From the NCBI RefSeq assembly GCF_021412625.1, contig NZ_JAKCFI010000010.1, positions 124,001 to 188,000 on the forward strand: a stretch of 64,000 nt of DNA, in the 5' to 3' direction. The notes beneath the pieces are model-generated. The model had not been told where the DNA came from. It did no database searches and saw nothing but the letters and a program-made list of their open reading frames with translations. The DNA is from Myxococcus stipitatus (GTDB lineage: Bacteria > Myxococcota > Myxococcia > Myxococcales > Myxococcaceae). The translations under genes were made by a program, and so were the position numbers. Positions 1 through 8,469 of the stretch are shown here, piece by piece (within the stretch, counting starts at the first letter, position 1; the number at the start of each line of letters is the position of its first letter).

Positions 1-525
1 GAGCCGCCGCCAGGGCTTCTGGCCGGGGGACTTCTCGCGCGTGAGCAGGCCGGCGCCGGCGAGCTCACGGAGGATTTGCGGGAAGGTGGAGGCGGGCGTG
101 GCCAGGTAGTAGAGCTGGTTGCCCCCGGTGCCCTGGCGCTGGGCCACCTGCTCCAGCCGTTCACGCAGCCGGGTGAAGGCGGCCGGGTCGTCATAGGCGC
201 CGGAGATTCCCTCCAGCCTCGGCGCGAAGCGCTGCCACGTGGCCTCGTCCAGGGGCTGGGTGCGCGCGAACTTCTGGAGGCCCTCCTTCACGTGCTGGCG
301 GAAGGCGTCGTTGTCGATGTTGGAGCGGCTGAAGGCGACGACGGAGAAGTGCTCCGGCAGCAGGTTGGCGCGCGCCAGCTCGAACAGCGCGGGGAACAGC
401 TTGCGCTGGGCCAGGTCCCCCGTCGCGCCGAAAATCACCGCCGTGCACGGGTCCGGCCGCGCCGCGCGCAGCAGCGGGTCTCCCTCTCGGGGATGGGTCT
501 CGATGTGCAGCCCCTGCGCGTCCAT
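1..525 (-). CDS. zwf: Glucose-6-phosphate dehydrogenase, N-terminal part (cut by window edge)
   Basis: Catalyses NADP-dependent oxidation of glucose 6-phosphate, the entry step of the oxidative pentose phosphate pathway, in the cytoplasm. The first 175 codons are visible. The Rossmann dinucleotide motif GATGDLAQRK lies at residues 33-42, and the LYYLATPASTFPQIL segment typical of the family is near residues 134-148. The catalytic His region lies beyond the left edge. The ATG at 525 is preceded by a good GGAGGAG ribosome binding site about 8 nt away, which fixes the start. The family is usually about 500 residues, so roughly two thirds of the gene is outside the window. Nothing in the visible part looks broken. 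Confidence 0.93.
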   Translation of the reverse strand, partial: MDAQGLHIETHPREGDPLLRAARPDPCTAVIFGATGDLAQRKLFPALFELARANLLPEHFSVVAFSRSNIDNDAFRQHVKEGLQKFARTQPLDEATWQRFAPRLEGISGAYDDPAAFTRLRERLEQVAQRQGTGGNQLYYLATPASTFPQILRELAGAGLLTREKSPGQKPWRRL

Positions 526-668
526 TCCGCTGCCTCCTCCGGTCCTTCGCGTGGGCGGCCACCTTACGCCGCTCGCGTCGTCCGGCGGCAAGCGGCGTGG
601 CGCGCAGTGACCGCCGCGTGACGTCCGAAGCGTTCGAAAACACGCCTCGGACGCCGGCAGCTCTAACA

Positions 669-714
669 GCGGCCCCGCCGGGCCGCCACGCCCGGTGGGG
701 GGAGGACGGGCGTG
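669..714 (-). terminator. Tandem hairpins after the collagen-like gene
   Basis: Two adjacent inverted repeats lie just downstream of the stop at 721. CACGCCCG (687-694) pairs with CGGGCGTG (707-714), giving 8 bp. GCGGCCC (669-675) pairs with GGGCCGC (680-686), giving 7 bp. There is no U-tract, so termination is inferred from position and stem strength only. A third weak repeat, CGTCCGA/TCGGACG, lies between here and zwf. Confidence 0.4.
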
Positions 715-720
715 GGACGC

Positions 721-1779
721 TCAGAGTTCGCCGCTGTAGGTGCCCACGAGCTTGATGTGGCTCTTGCCCGCCTCCGAGCAGGTGGCGTTGACGCTCAGCT
801 TCCAGCTCGGGGCGTCGGAGTGCCAGGTGAGGGTCCCCGTCCACTTGGTGCAGCTGTTGGCGGCGGCCGGCGCGTTGATCGACATGGACCACACGCGGGA
901 GTCGGGCAGCGTGTAGACCGTGTTGGGCGCGGGGAGGGGGCGCTTGATGGCGAAGCTCACGCTGCTGAAGGGGGCGTTGCAGACATTGGTCTCGCCGATG
1001 ATGGTGAAGAAGGTGCTGAAGTCGCTGTCCGCGGTGCACGGCGAGGGCGCCTGGCAGAAGCCCTCGCCATCCCTCGCCACGAAGGAGGTGCTCAGGAAGA
1101 CCTCCTCCTCGGTCGCGGGCGCGGTGAAGCTCCACTTGCACGAGGCCTTCGCCCGACGGCAGCACGCCGTGCCGCCCCCCGGGCACTGGGTGGCGTAACA
1201 GCCGATGGGGTTGGTGCTGGTCCCTCCGCCGCACTCCTCGCGGAGGACCGCGTCGGTGCCCGAGCGGGTGCAGGACCACAGCGTCGCCCCCTCGCAGAAG
1301 CTCTCCTTGGGCGTGCAGATCTGCGGCGCCTCACCCGCCGGGCCCATGGGGCCGACGGGGCCCGTCTCGCCCTGCGGCCCCTGAGGACCGGTGTCACCCT
1401 TGGGCCCCTGGGGACCCCGCTCGCCCGTCTCGCCCTTCACGCCCTGTAGACCCTGGGGACCCATGGCGCCGCGAGGCCCCTCCACGCCCTGCACGCCCTG
1501 CGGCCCCACCGGGCCCTGCTCACCGCGCGGCCCCTGCGACCCCTGCGGCCCCACCGGACCCTGGGGACCCGTGTCGCCCTTCACGCCCTGCGGTCCCTGG
1601 GGGCCTTCCGGTCCCTGGGGGCCCGGAGGTCCACCCTCGGGACCCCGCGGCCCCGCGGGCCCGGCGGGACCCTGCGGTCCCTGGGGCCCAACGGGGCCCT
1701 CGTCGGAGGAGCAGGCGGTGGTGGTGAGCAGGCAGCACAGCGACAGCGAGAGGAGTACGCGCCAGGAGGACTTGGTCAT
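721..1779 (-). CDS. Collagen-like (Gly-X-Y repeat) lipoprotein with Cys-rich C-terminal domain
   Basis: A 352-residue protein with three parts. Residues 1-23 form a lipoprotein-type signal ending in TTTAC, so Cys23 is the likely lipidation site. Residues 28 to about 149 are some 40 Gly-X-Y triplets rich in GPQ, GPV and GPR, as in collagen triple helices; one extra Gly near residue 49 (GPEGGPP) breaks the triplet register. The last 200 residues contain many cysteines and no family I recognise. Collagen-like tracts trimerise, so a surface-exposed trimeric stalk with a disulfide-bonded head is the likely architecture (inference). The gene follows a minus-strand membrane-protein gene after 183 bp and appears monocistronic. 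No clear Shine-Dalgarno sequence precedes the ATG. The function of the head is unknown. Confidence 0.85.
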   Translation of the reverse strand: MTKSSWRVLLSLSLCCLLTTTACSSDEGPVGPQGPQGPAGPAGPRGPEGGPPGPQGPEGPQGPQGVKGDTGPQGPVGPQGSQGPRGEQGPVGPQGVQGVEGPRGAMGPQGLQGVKGETGERGPQGPKGDTGPQGPQGETGPVGPMGPAGEAPQICTPKESFCEGATLWSCTRSGTDAVLREECGGGTSTNPIGCYATQCPGGGTACCRRAKASCKWSFTAPATEEEVFLSTSFVARDGEGFCQAPSPCTADSDFSTFFTIIGETNVCNAPFSSVSFAIKRPLPAPNTVYTLPDSRVWSMSINAPAAANSCTKWTGTLTWHSDAPSWKLSVNATCSEAGKSHIKLVGTYSGEL

Positions 1780-1885
1780 TGTGTGGGCGCGCCCCTAACA
1801 GCTCGCTCGGGAGCGAATCAAGAGCAGGGCGGAGGGAGGTCTGGGCCCGCCGCGATGAGGCCTTCGAGAATCACCCGCGTGGCCC

Positions 1886-1905
1886 CGAGGTCCCCGGGGA
1901 CCTCG
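1886..1905. other. Perfect 20-bp palindrome between two minus-strand genes
   Basis: CGAGGTCCCCGGGGACCTCG is its own reverse complement. In RNA it would form an 8-bp stem with a CCGG loop. It lies 57 bp beyond the stop of the upstream membrane-protein gene and about 107 bp before the collagen-like gene start. It could be a terminator or a protein-binding site; no U-tract helps to decide. Confidence 0.35.
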
Positions 1906-1962
1906 CGTCCCATCGGAAGCACTGGCGGTGGAGAACAGACCGCACTGCAACAGCGGGGGGCT

Positions 1963-3840
1963 TCAGGGCGCCGACGGTGGAGGTGGAAACACCCGCGAGC
2001 GCAGCGCCTCCGTCTTCTTCCTCCGGTGCGCGTTGCCCCGGTCGAGCAGCGTGGCCAGCGAGTAGCTGCGCAGCGCGGGCACGAGCTTGCCTTCCTTCTC
2101 CAGCGCCTCGCCGCGCGCCTCGGCCAGGTCCGCCAGCCGGCGCAGCTCCGCGCGCTCGGGCAGCTCCTTGCGCGCCTTGTACGCGAAGACGCAGCGCCAG
2201 CGTTGCAGGCCCCGCTCGCCCGCGTCCTCCTGGATGTCCTGCTCGAACAGCTTCACCAGCGCCTGCCGGTCCGGCGCCAGCGCCGCGTTCTTGCCACCCG
2301 GACAGCGCGGGTCCTCCGTGGAGGACAGGCCATTGAGCTCCCAGCGGTCCTCGCCCAGCGCGTGGAACCGCGGCATCAGCGTCCGGAAGCCGATGAGGTG
2401 CCTGCTGGGGCCGTGCACGTCGAGGAAGCTCGGCGGCCCCTCCGACACCAGGTAGTCCTCCATGGCGGCGGGGTTGTTCGAATGGTGCGCCATCGCGTAG
2501 TCGCCCAGGCCGGCCACGTCGATGATTTCACCCTCGCGCAGCACCATCGACTGTCCGCCCAGGTCCGGGTACGCCACCAGCGGGTGCACCTGTCCGAGCG
2601 CGCGCGCCCGCTCCTGCACCACCCGCAGGCGATTGGCGATGAACTCGTAGGGCAGCTCCGGGTGCGCCCGGATGTGCGGCGCGCGCATCACCGACTTCTT
2701 CATCCACGGCCCCAGCTCCACCAACATCGCCACCACCACGACCGCCACCACGCCGCGCGCCACCCACCGCCACCGGAGGCCCCGCGCGCCCAGCCACGTG
2801 GCCCGCTCGCGCGCGCCGGCCACGCCCGCCGCCAGGCCCACGCCCAGCAGCGGCACCAGCGGCGCGAGGAAGCGCCACTCGCGCATCCAGTCCCCGTTGC
2901 GCCAGGCGAAGAACCCGCCCGCCAGGAGGAACAGCGCCGCGAGCATCGCCTGTCGCGCCGTGGCCGCGCCGCCCAGCATCCCGAGCACGAGGCCCGCCGC
3001 GGCGAGCAGGCACAGCCGTCCGTTCTCCGCGTAGTAGTTGCGCAGGTAGCCGGGACCGTCGAACGACCAGAACCGCTTGGCGTAGTACGTGTTGGGCAGC
3101 CAGTCCGCGAAGTACATCCAGCGCACCACGAACCAGCCGCCCACCAGCACCACCAGCCACAGGGCGATGCCCAGCGCCTGTCGCCCCGACCACCGGCGCT
3201 CCAGCGCCTGGTGGCTCAGCCACACCAGCCCGGCGGCGACGACGTACAGCAGCCCCTCCGGCCGCGTGAGGCACAGCAGGCCCAGCGCGAGCCCCGCCCA
3301 GGCGCCCGTGTTCGTGCGCAGCTCGCGCAGCAGCAACAGTCCGGAGAGCGCGAGCAGGAAGGCCTGCAGGCCCGTCTCCATGCCGCTCGAAATCCACGTC
3401 GCGTAGGTGGTGCTCGCCGCTGCCACCCAGGGGCCGAGCGCGTCCTCCAGCCGGGGCGCGCGGCGCGCGGCGACGGGGCCCCACGCGGCGAACACCGGCA
3501 GCGCCAGCAGTCCGAAGAGCACGCCCAGCGTGTGCGCGTACGTGTCGGGCGCGGCGCCCAGCGGCCGGCTCAGCCCCAGCATCAGGGTCCAGAGCAGGTT
3601 GGAGAAGCCCTCCACGGGCTGCGACGAAGGCGTGACGCGGAAGCCGTGGCCCGCGAAGAAGGTGTGGCCGTACGCGATGGAGATGGCCGCGTCGTCCACG
3701 ATGGGGATGGCCAGGTAGCCGCAGTGATACGCCGCCGCCGCCACCGCCGCGAAGACGAGCCCCGCCGCCGCCCAAGGCTCCGCGCTCCACCGGGACCGCG
3801 ACGGGGAGGGAGCTGGCTCGGTGGATGGGGGCGGAGTCAT
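1963..3840 (-). CDS. Polytopic membrane protein, GT-C glycosyltransferase-like
   Basis: A 625-residue protein with many hydrophobic helices in the N-terminal two thirds and a soluble C-terminal third. The first membrane helix (about 25-45) is followed by a loop containing VDDAAIS and then PVEGFSNLLWT near residues 76-86. This arrangement (acidic pair in the first external loop, then a VEG-F/Y-x-N/S-x-LW motif) is characteristic of GT-C fold transferases related to mycobacterial AftB, which use lipid-linked sugar donors. The donor and acceptor cannot be read from the sequence. TRPEGLLYVV near 210 also matches the family. The gene is divergent from plsC, 139 bp away. Transfer of a sugar to an envelope glycan or lipid is inferred. 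Confidence 0.6.
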   Translation of the reverse strand: MTPPPSTEPAPSPSRSRWSAEPWAAAGLVFAAVAAAAYHCGYLAIPIVDDAAISIAYGHTFFAGHGFRVTPSSQPVEGFSNLLWTLMLGLSRPLGAAPDTYAHTLGVLFGLLALPVFAAWGPVAARRAPRLEDALGPWVAAASTTYATWISSGMETGLQAFLLALSGLLLLRELRTNTGAWAGLALGLLCLTRPEGLLYVVAAGLVWLSHQALERRWSGRQALGIALWLVVLVGGWFVVRWMYFADWLPNTYYAKRFWSFDGPGYLRNYYAENGRLCLLAAAGLVLGMLGGAATARQAMLAALFLLAGGFFAWRNGDWMREWRFLAPLVPLLGVGLAAGVAGARERATWLGARGLRWRWVARGVVAVVVVAMLVELGPWMKKSVMRAPHIRAHPELPYEFIANRLRVVQERARALGQVHPLVAYPDLGGQSMVLREGEIIDVAGLGDYAMAHHSNNPAAMEDYLVSEGPPSFLDVHGPSRHLIGFRTLMPRFHALGEDRWELNGLSSTEDPRCPGGKNAALAPDRQALVKLFEQDIQEDAGERGLQRWRCVFAYKARKELPERAELRRLADLAEARGEALEKEGKLVPALRSYSLATLLDRGNAHRRKKTEALRSRVFPPPPSAP

Positions 3841-3979
3841 TCCCGAGCGCGTTTACGTCAGGAGGGCGGGGGTTTCCAGTGCGAGCTGGCGACCGACCTC
3901 CTCCCTCACGCGGGGCGGGCCGAAAGATGCTATGCCCTGGAGCCCCGAACCCGGCCTCCCGCCGAGTACGCCGCCCGCC

Positions 3980-4702
3980 ATGAAGTACGTCGTCACCGTC
4001 TGGTTCTGGCTCGTCTTCCTGCTCACCGCGCCCGTGCTCTTCACGTTGGGCGCGCTGCTGCTCGTCGTCACGCTGCCGTTCGACCGAAATCGCAACCTGT
4101 TGCACCTGCTCGTCTGTGGCTGGTGCCACCTCCTGTGGCTGCATCTGTCGCCGGGCTGGCGCACCCGCATCGAGGGGCGGGAGCTGCTGCCCCCGGGGCC
4201 GAGCGTCATCGTCGTCAACCACCAGTCCGCCATGGACATCCTCGCCGTCATGGGGCTGTTCCATCCGTACAAGTTCGTGGCGAAGGCGTCGCTGTTCTCC
4301 ATCCCCGTCGTCGGCTGGATGATGACGCTGCTGGCCTACGTGCCCATCGTCCGGGGCTCGACCACGGCCATGCACCAGTTGATGGACCCGTGCCGGCGGT
4401 GGCTGCGTCGGGGCATGTCCGTCCTCATCTTCCCGGAGGGTACGTACTCCACGGGCGGACAGCTCCTGCCCTTCAAGCGAGGCGCCTTCCAGCTCGCCGT
4501 GGAGGAGCACGTGCCGGTGGTGCCCGTGGTGGTGGAGGGCACGACCCAGCTGCTCGAGGGGGACGGCCCGTGGCTGCAGGCCCGCGCCGCCATCCGCGTG
4601 CGCGTGCTGCCGCCCCTGCCGCCCGAATCGCTGGGCGCCGACCCCGTGGAGCTGGCGACGCGCGTGCGCGCCCTGTACGAGGAGACCCTCGCCGCGGGCT
4701 GA
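3980..4702 (+). CDS. plsC: 1-acyl-sn-glycerol-3-phosphate acyltransferase
   Basis: Transfers an acyl group to lysophosphatidic acid to give phosphatidic acid at the inner membrane. The acyltransferase catalytic motif NHQSAMD gives His81 and Asp86 (HX4D), and FPEGT at 151-155 is the glycerol-phosphate binding motif. An N-terminal membrane helix spans about residues 4-31. The protein is 240 residues, normal for the family. The reading frame extends upstream to 3821, but the added residues are Pro/Arg-rich and overlap the divergent gene, so the ATG directly before the membrane helix is preferred. An alternative ATG is at 3932. No strong ribosome binding site is visible. Confidence 0.88.
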   Translation: MKYVVTVWFWLVFLLTAPVLFTLGALLLVVTLPFDRNRNLLHLLVCGWCHLLWLHLSPGWRTRIEGRELLPPGPSVIVVNHQSAMDILAVMGLFHPYKFVAKASLFSIPVVGWMMTLLAYVPIVRGSTTAMHQLMDPCRRWLRRGMSVLIFPEGTYSTGGQLLPFKRGAFQLAVEEHVPVVPVVVEGTTQLLEGDGPWLQARAAIRVRVLPPLPPESLGADPVELATRVRALYEETLAAG

Positions 4703-4858
4703 CGCGGACGTCGGTTCGAGAGCACCCGGTAGGGAGAGGTCGTCGGCGCGGCGGGGTTCTGGCACCTCGGCTGAAAAAAGCCGACCGCGTCGCAGCGTAC
4801 GCGCCCCTGTTACAGGAGCGCGCGGAGACACGCGCGGCGTGCGCTATCTTCATCGGTC

Positions 4859-7600
4859 ATGCGCCATCTCCTGCCCTTGCTGCTGTTGCTGGCCGCGCCC
4901 GCCTGGGCCGCGGTCCCCTCCGGTTTCACGGAGACCGACTACCTGTCGAACGACCTGACCAGCGCCACCGGGCTCGCCTGGGCGCCGGATGGCTCCGGGC
5001 GCTTGTTCATCATCCGCAAGGAGGGGCAGATTCGCGTGGTGTCGATGAAGGACGGCGTGCTGGAGACGTCGGGGAGCCCGCCGCGGCTGGTGACGAAGCT
5101 GTTCGCCACCGAGCCGAACGTCCACACGAACAGCGAGTGCGGTCTCGTCGGCATCGCGTTCGACCCGAACTACGTCGCCAACCGCTACGTCTACGTCTTC
5201 GTCACCGTGTCCGCGACGGAGCAGCAGATCGTCCGCTACACGGACGTGGACACCGTCGGCATCTCCCGCACCGTCATCGTCTCCGGGCTGCCCACGCGGG
5301 GGCAGAACCACGACGGTGGCGGCATCGGCTTCGGGCCGGATGGGAAGCTGTACTGGTCCATTGGTGACCTGGGCAACGGCACGGGCGTGGACGCGGACCT
5401 GACGTCGCTGGCCGCGAAGGTGAGCCGCGCCAACCGCGACGGCACGCCGGCCAACGACAACCCCTTCAACGACGGCGTGGGCCCCAACAACGAGTACATC
5501 TGGGCGCGGGGCTTCCGCAATCCGTTCACCCTCACCTTCCAGCCGTCCACCGGCCTGCTGTGGGTCAACGTGGTGGGCACCGGCTACGAGCAGACCTTCG
5601 TGGTGCGGCGGCGCAACCACGCGGGCTACGACGACTACGAGAACAACCAGCCCGCGACCAACGACTACATCACTCCGGTCATCAAGTACCGCACCAACGG
5701 CGCCGACACGCGCACCCTCACGACGGCGGTCCGGACCGGCGGCGTCACCACGCTGACCACCGGCACGCAGCGGCACGGCTTCCGCAAGGGCGAGAAGCTC
5801 ACCATCACCGACGTGGCGGACGCGACGTTCAACGGTGACTTCTACGTCGCCAGCGTCCCCAGCGACACCACCGTCACGGTGGCGCAGGCGGGCCAGCCGG
5901 ACGCGACGAGCACCGGGGGGACGGCGAGGACGCAGGCGCTGGGCGGCTGCATGAACGGCGGCGTCTTCTACGACTCCACGCTCTTCCCCGCGGAGTTCCG
6001 GGGCAACTACTTCTTCGGGGACTACAACTCCGCCAACTTCATGCGCGTCACCCTGGCGGAGGACAACACCGTGGCCACGGTGGACCAGTGGGGCAGCAGC
6101 TTCTCCTCGTATGTCGACGTCGCGGTGGGGCCGGACGGCGCGCTGTACACCATCGGCGTCACGGGGGGCCGGCTGCGCCGCATCGCTCCGGCGTCGACGG
6201 GTGGCCAGAAGCTGGTGGTGACGAACCTGTTCCCGCGCGTCGTGGAGGGCGGCCGCGCCACCTTCACGGTCGGCCTGGCGCAGGCCCCCACCGAGCCGGT
6301 GGTGGTGGACGTCTACCGCGCCCCGGGCGGGAGCACGGACCTGCGGCTGTCGGGTCCCACGGCCTTCACCTTCACCGCCTCGGACTGGAGCACGCCCCGG
6401 GTGGTGACCATCGAGGCGTTGGAGGACGCGGACGCCGACCCGGACACGGCCACCTTCGTCGTGGGGGCGAACGGCCTGTCGTCCGAGTCCGTGGTGGCCA
6501 CGACCATCGACGACAACCAGGTCCAGCTGGTGCTGACCAGCGGCAGCGTGACGGTGCCCGAGGGGGGCACGGCCACCTTCGACGTGTCCCTGTCGCGCGC
6601 GCCGGCGAGCGCGGTCACCTGCACCGTGGCCCGGTCCAGCGGTGACGCGGACATCACCGTGCAGTCGGGCGCGTCGCTCACCTTCGACGCGACCAACTGG
6701 AACGTGCCCCAGCGCGTGACGCTGGCCGCCGCCCAGGACGCGGACAACGCGGATGGGGTGGCGACCATCAGCGTGTCCGCGCCCAGGCTGGACGCGCGCA
6801 CCGTGACGGCGACGGAGGCGGACGACGAACCGCTCGCGCCCCTCATCACCTCCATCGCCCCCACCTCCGGCGTGGTGGGCAGCCCGTACCGCTACGACGT
6901 GGAGGTCCGGGCGCGCCCCGCCGCCACCTTCTCGCTCACCGCGAATCCGCCGGGCATGAGCATCGACGCGACCAGCGGCCTCATCACCTGGACCCCCACC
7001 ACGCCCATGTCGTCCACCGTGACGGTGGTCGCCGCCAATGGCATCTCGCCGGACGCGTCCCAGACCTTCACGCTCGAGGTGAAGCAGGACGAGCCGCCCC
7101 GCGCCTCCCTCACGCGGCCCAGGCCGGAGGAGCGCGTATCCGGAGACTCGGCGGAGTTCTACGGCGACTGCTTCGATGACGTGGGCTGCACCCGCGCCGA
7201 GTTCTTCATCGACGGCGTGCTGGAGTACGCCGAGGACCGCACGGACAACCACTTCCACTTCGGAGGCGAGCACAACCGCTGGGACACCACGGGCCTCGCT
7301 CCTGGCGGGCACCTGGTGAAGCTCGTCGTCGTCGACACGGGCGGCGCGCGCCACGAGGCCGAGGTGAAGGTGTGCGTCGGCACCGGCTCCTGCGAACTGG
7401 TGCCGCCTCCCGCTCCGGACGCGGGGACCTCCGACGCGGGGACCTCCGACGGGGGCATCTCCGACGGGGGCACCCTCGAGCCAGGCCCCGTCCCCGAGGA
7501 TGACAGCGGCTGTGGCTGCGGCGCCGCCCCGGTGGGCTCGCTCGCGTGGGCAGCGCTGACCCTGCTGGCCGTGTCGCGCCGCCGCCGCGCTCGCGACTGA
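4859..7600 (+). CDS. Secreted glucose/sorbosone dehydrogenase-like protein with Calx-beta-like repeats and MYXO-CTERM
   Basis: A 913-residue exported protein. Residues 1-18 form a signal peptide (MRHLLPLLLLLAAPAWA). About 20-445 is a beta-propeller of the glucose/sorbosone dehydrogenase type: GLAWAPDGSGRLFIIRKEGQ, the QNHDGGGIGFGPDGKLYWSI region, and IWARGFRNPF. About 455-660 holds two repeats starting VVEGGRATFTV and VPEGGTATFDV, resembling Calx-beta modules. Ig-like segments follow to about 845, then a Pro/Asp/Ser linker with short DAGTSDGG repeats. The end, SGCGCGAA followed by a hydrophobic helix and SRRRRARD, is a MYXO-CTERM sorting tail, predicting processing and display on the cell surface. 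Quinone (PQQ) dependence is known for some relatives but cannot be shown here. A TATCTT hexamer at 4845-4850 and absence of a ribosome binding site suggest a nearly leaderless mRNA. Confidence 0.85.
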   Translation: MRHLLPLLLLLAAPAWAAVPSGFTETDYLSNDLTSATGLAWAPDGSGRLFIIRKEGQIRVVSMKDGVLETSGSPPRLVTKLFATEPNVHTNSECGLVGIAFDPNYVANRYVYVFVTVSATEQQIVRYTDVDTVGISRTVIVSGLPTRGQNHDGGGIGFGPDGKLYWSIGDLGNGTGVDADLTSLAAKVSRANRDGTPANDNPFNDGVGPNNEYIWARGFRNPFTLTFQPSTGLLWVNVVGTGYEQTFVVRRRNHAGYDDYENNQPATNDYITPVIKYRTNGADTRTLTTAVRTGGVTTLTTGTQRHGFRKGEKLTITDVADATFNGDFYVASVPSDTTVTVAQAGQPDATSTGGTARTQALGGCMNGGVFYDSTLFPAEFRGNYFFGDYNSANFMRVTLAEDNTVATVDQWGSSFSSYVDVAVGPDGALYTIGVTGGRLRRIAPASTGGQKLVVTNLFPRVVEGGRATFTVGLAQAPTEPVVVDVYRAPGGSTDLRLSGPTAFTFTASDWSTPRVVTIEALEDADADPDTATFVVGANGLSSESVVATTIDDNQVQLVLTSGSVTVPEGGTATFDVSLSRAPASAVTCTVARSSGDADITVQSGASLTFDATNWNVPQRVTLAAAQDADNADGVATISVSAPRLDARTVTATEADDEPLAPLITSIAPTSGVVGSPYRYDVEVRARPAATFSLTANPPGMSIDATSGLITWTPTTPMSSTVTVVAANGISPDASQTFTLEVKQDEPPRASLTRPRPEERVSGDSAEFYGDCFDDVGCTRAEFFIDGVLEYAEDRTDNHFHFGGEHNRWDTTGLAPGGHLVKLVVVDTGGARHEAEVKVCVGTGSCELVPPPAPDAGTSDAGTSDGGISDGGTLEPGPVPEDDSGCGCGAAPVGSLAWAALTLLAVSRRRRARD

Positions 7601-7608
7601 GCGGGGCC

Positions 7609-8232
7609 TCAGGCCTCCTGGTATCCGCGGACTCGACCTGACTCGGCGTGCAGCGCGTCGGCCAGGTCGAGGACGGGGTCGACCCGGGAGGCCAGCGCCT
7701 CCAGGGAGCTCGGTGTCCCGCGTCGCTCCGCCTCCAGCAGGCCGGAGATGATGCAGAACCGCTCGTTCACGCGCCGCACCTCCAGCAGCGCCCGGGCCAC
7801 CGTGTCCGCCAGGAGCACCTCGCGGGACTCGGGTGACAGGCCCTCCAGGTCGAACGCCGCGTCCAGCACCTCGTTGCCCAGCTCCTCGTCGCGAATCCCC
7901 ACGAGCTTCAGGAGCTTGTCGCCCAGGCACTCGTGCTCGACGTGCAGCTCCGGCGGGACGCTGTCGCCCAGGTCCAGCCGCACCACCGTCACCGTGTGGC
8001 GACTCTTGCCGCGCCCGCGCGTCTCGGTGGTGATGGAGAACTGGCGCTCCTGGTGAAGCCCCTGGACCTCCAGCTGGCCCCAGGATTCGCTGTACTGCCA
8101 GCCCCGCTCCGTCGCGAACCGGCTCCAGGCCTCGCGCCTGCGACGCCTCTCACCGAGGGCTACCAGAACCCCTCCGACGACGAGGAAGCACGTCAGCAGG
8201 AGGAACACGACGGGTCCGAGGTCCGCGGGCAT
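7609..8232 (-). CDS. Unknown single-helix membrane protein
   Basis: Family not recognised. From the ATG at 8232 the protein has 207 residues. One membrane helix spans about residues 6-26 (VVFLLLTCFLVVGGVLVAL), followed by GERRRRR, which predicts a cytoplasmic body by the positive-inside rule. The body is a mixed alpha/beta domain rich in charged residues with no catalytic motif I can identify. The reading frame extends upstream to 8310, but those residues are low-complexity and precede the helix, so the internal ATG was chosen. The gene converges on the dehydrogenase-like gene with only 8 bp between stops and diverges from sbcD. Codon bias at third positions is strongly G/C, so it is a real gene. 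Confidence 0.7.
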   Translation of the reverse strand: MPADLGPVVFLLLTCFLVVGGVLVALGERRRRREAWSRFATERGWQYSESWGQLEVQGLHQERQFSITTETRGRGKSRHTVTVVRLDLGDSVPPELHVEHECLGDKLLKLVGIRDEELGNEVLDAAFDLEGLSPESREVLLADTVARALLEVRRVNERFCIISGLLEAERRGTPSSLEALASRVDPVLDLADALHAESGRVRGYQEA

Positions 8233-8469
8233 GGGGAACAAGCATCTCTCCGGGATGGCGCCTTCCACCAGTCGCCCTCCCGGGTCGGAGGAGGGGGCCC
8301 GACCCGGCACGCCCGTCGGGAGCGCAACCGCGCGGAATCCTTGAGGCCATTCCGCATGTCAGAGGGAGGGAGTAAGGGAGCGGGCGCCCGGCGCTTGGAG
8401 CGGGTGGCTTCCCCAGGTGAGGCTGCCGGCCGGCTCGACCGCCGAGGGGTGAGGGAGGGTGAACGCGGG

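Noticed and set aside
1355-1720. CRISPR-like periodic DNA in the collagen region
   Set aside because: The 9-bp periodicity encodes Gly-X-Y triplets; there are no constant repeats with unique spacers.
4767-4784. TCGGCT-GAAAAA-AGCCGA hairpin after plsC
   Set aside because: Only 6 bp with no U-tract after it on either strand; too weak to call a terminator.
1783-5367. 1194-codon plus-strand frame spanning three genes
   Set aside because: It crosses the GT-C gene on the opposite strand, plsC and the dehydrogenase gene in other frames; low-complexity product.
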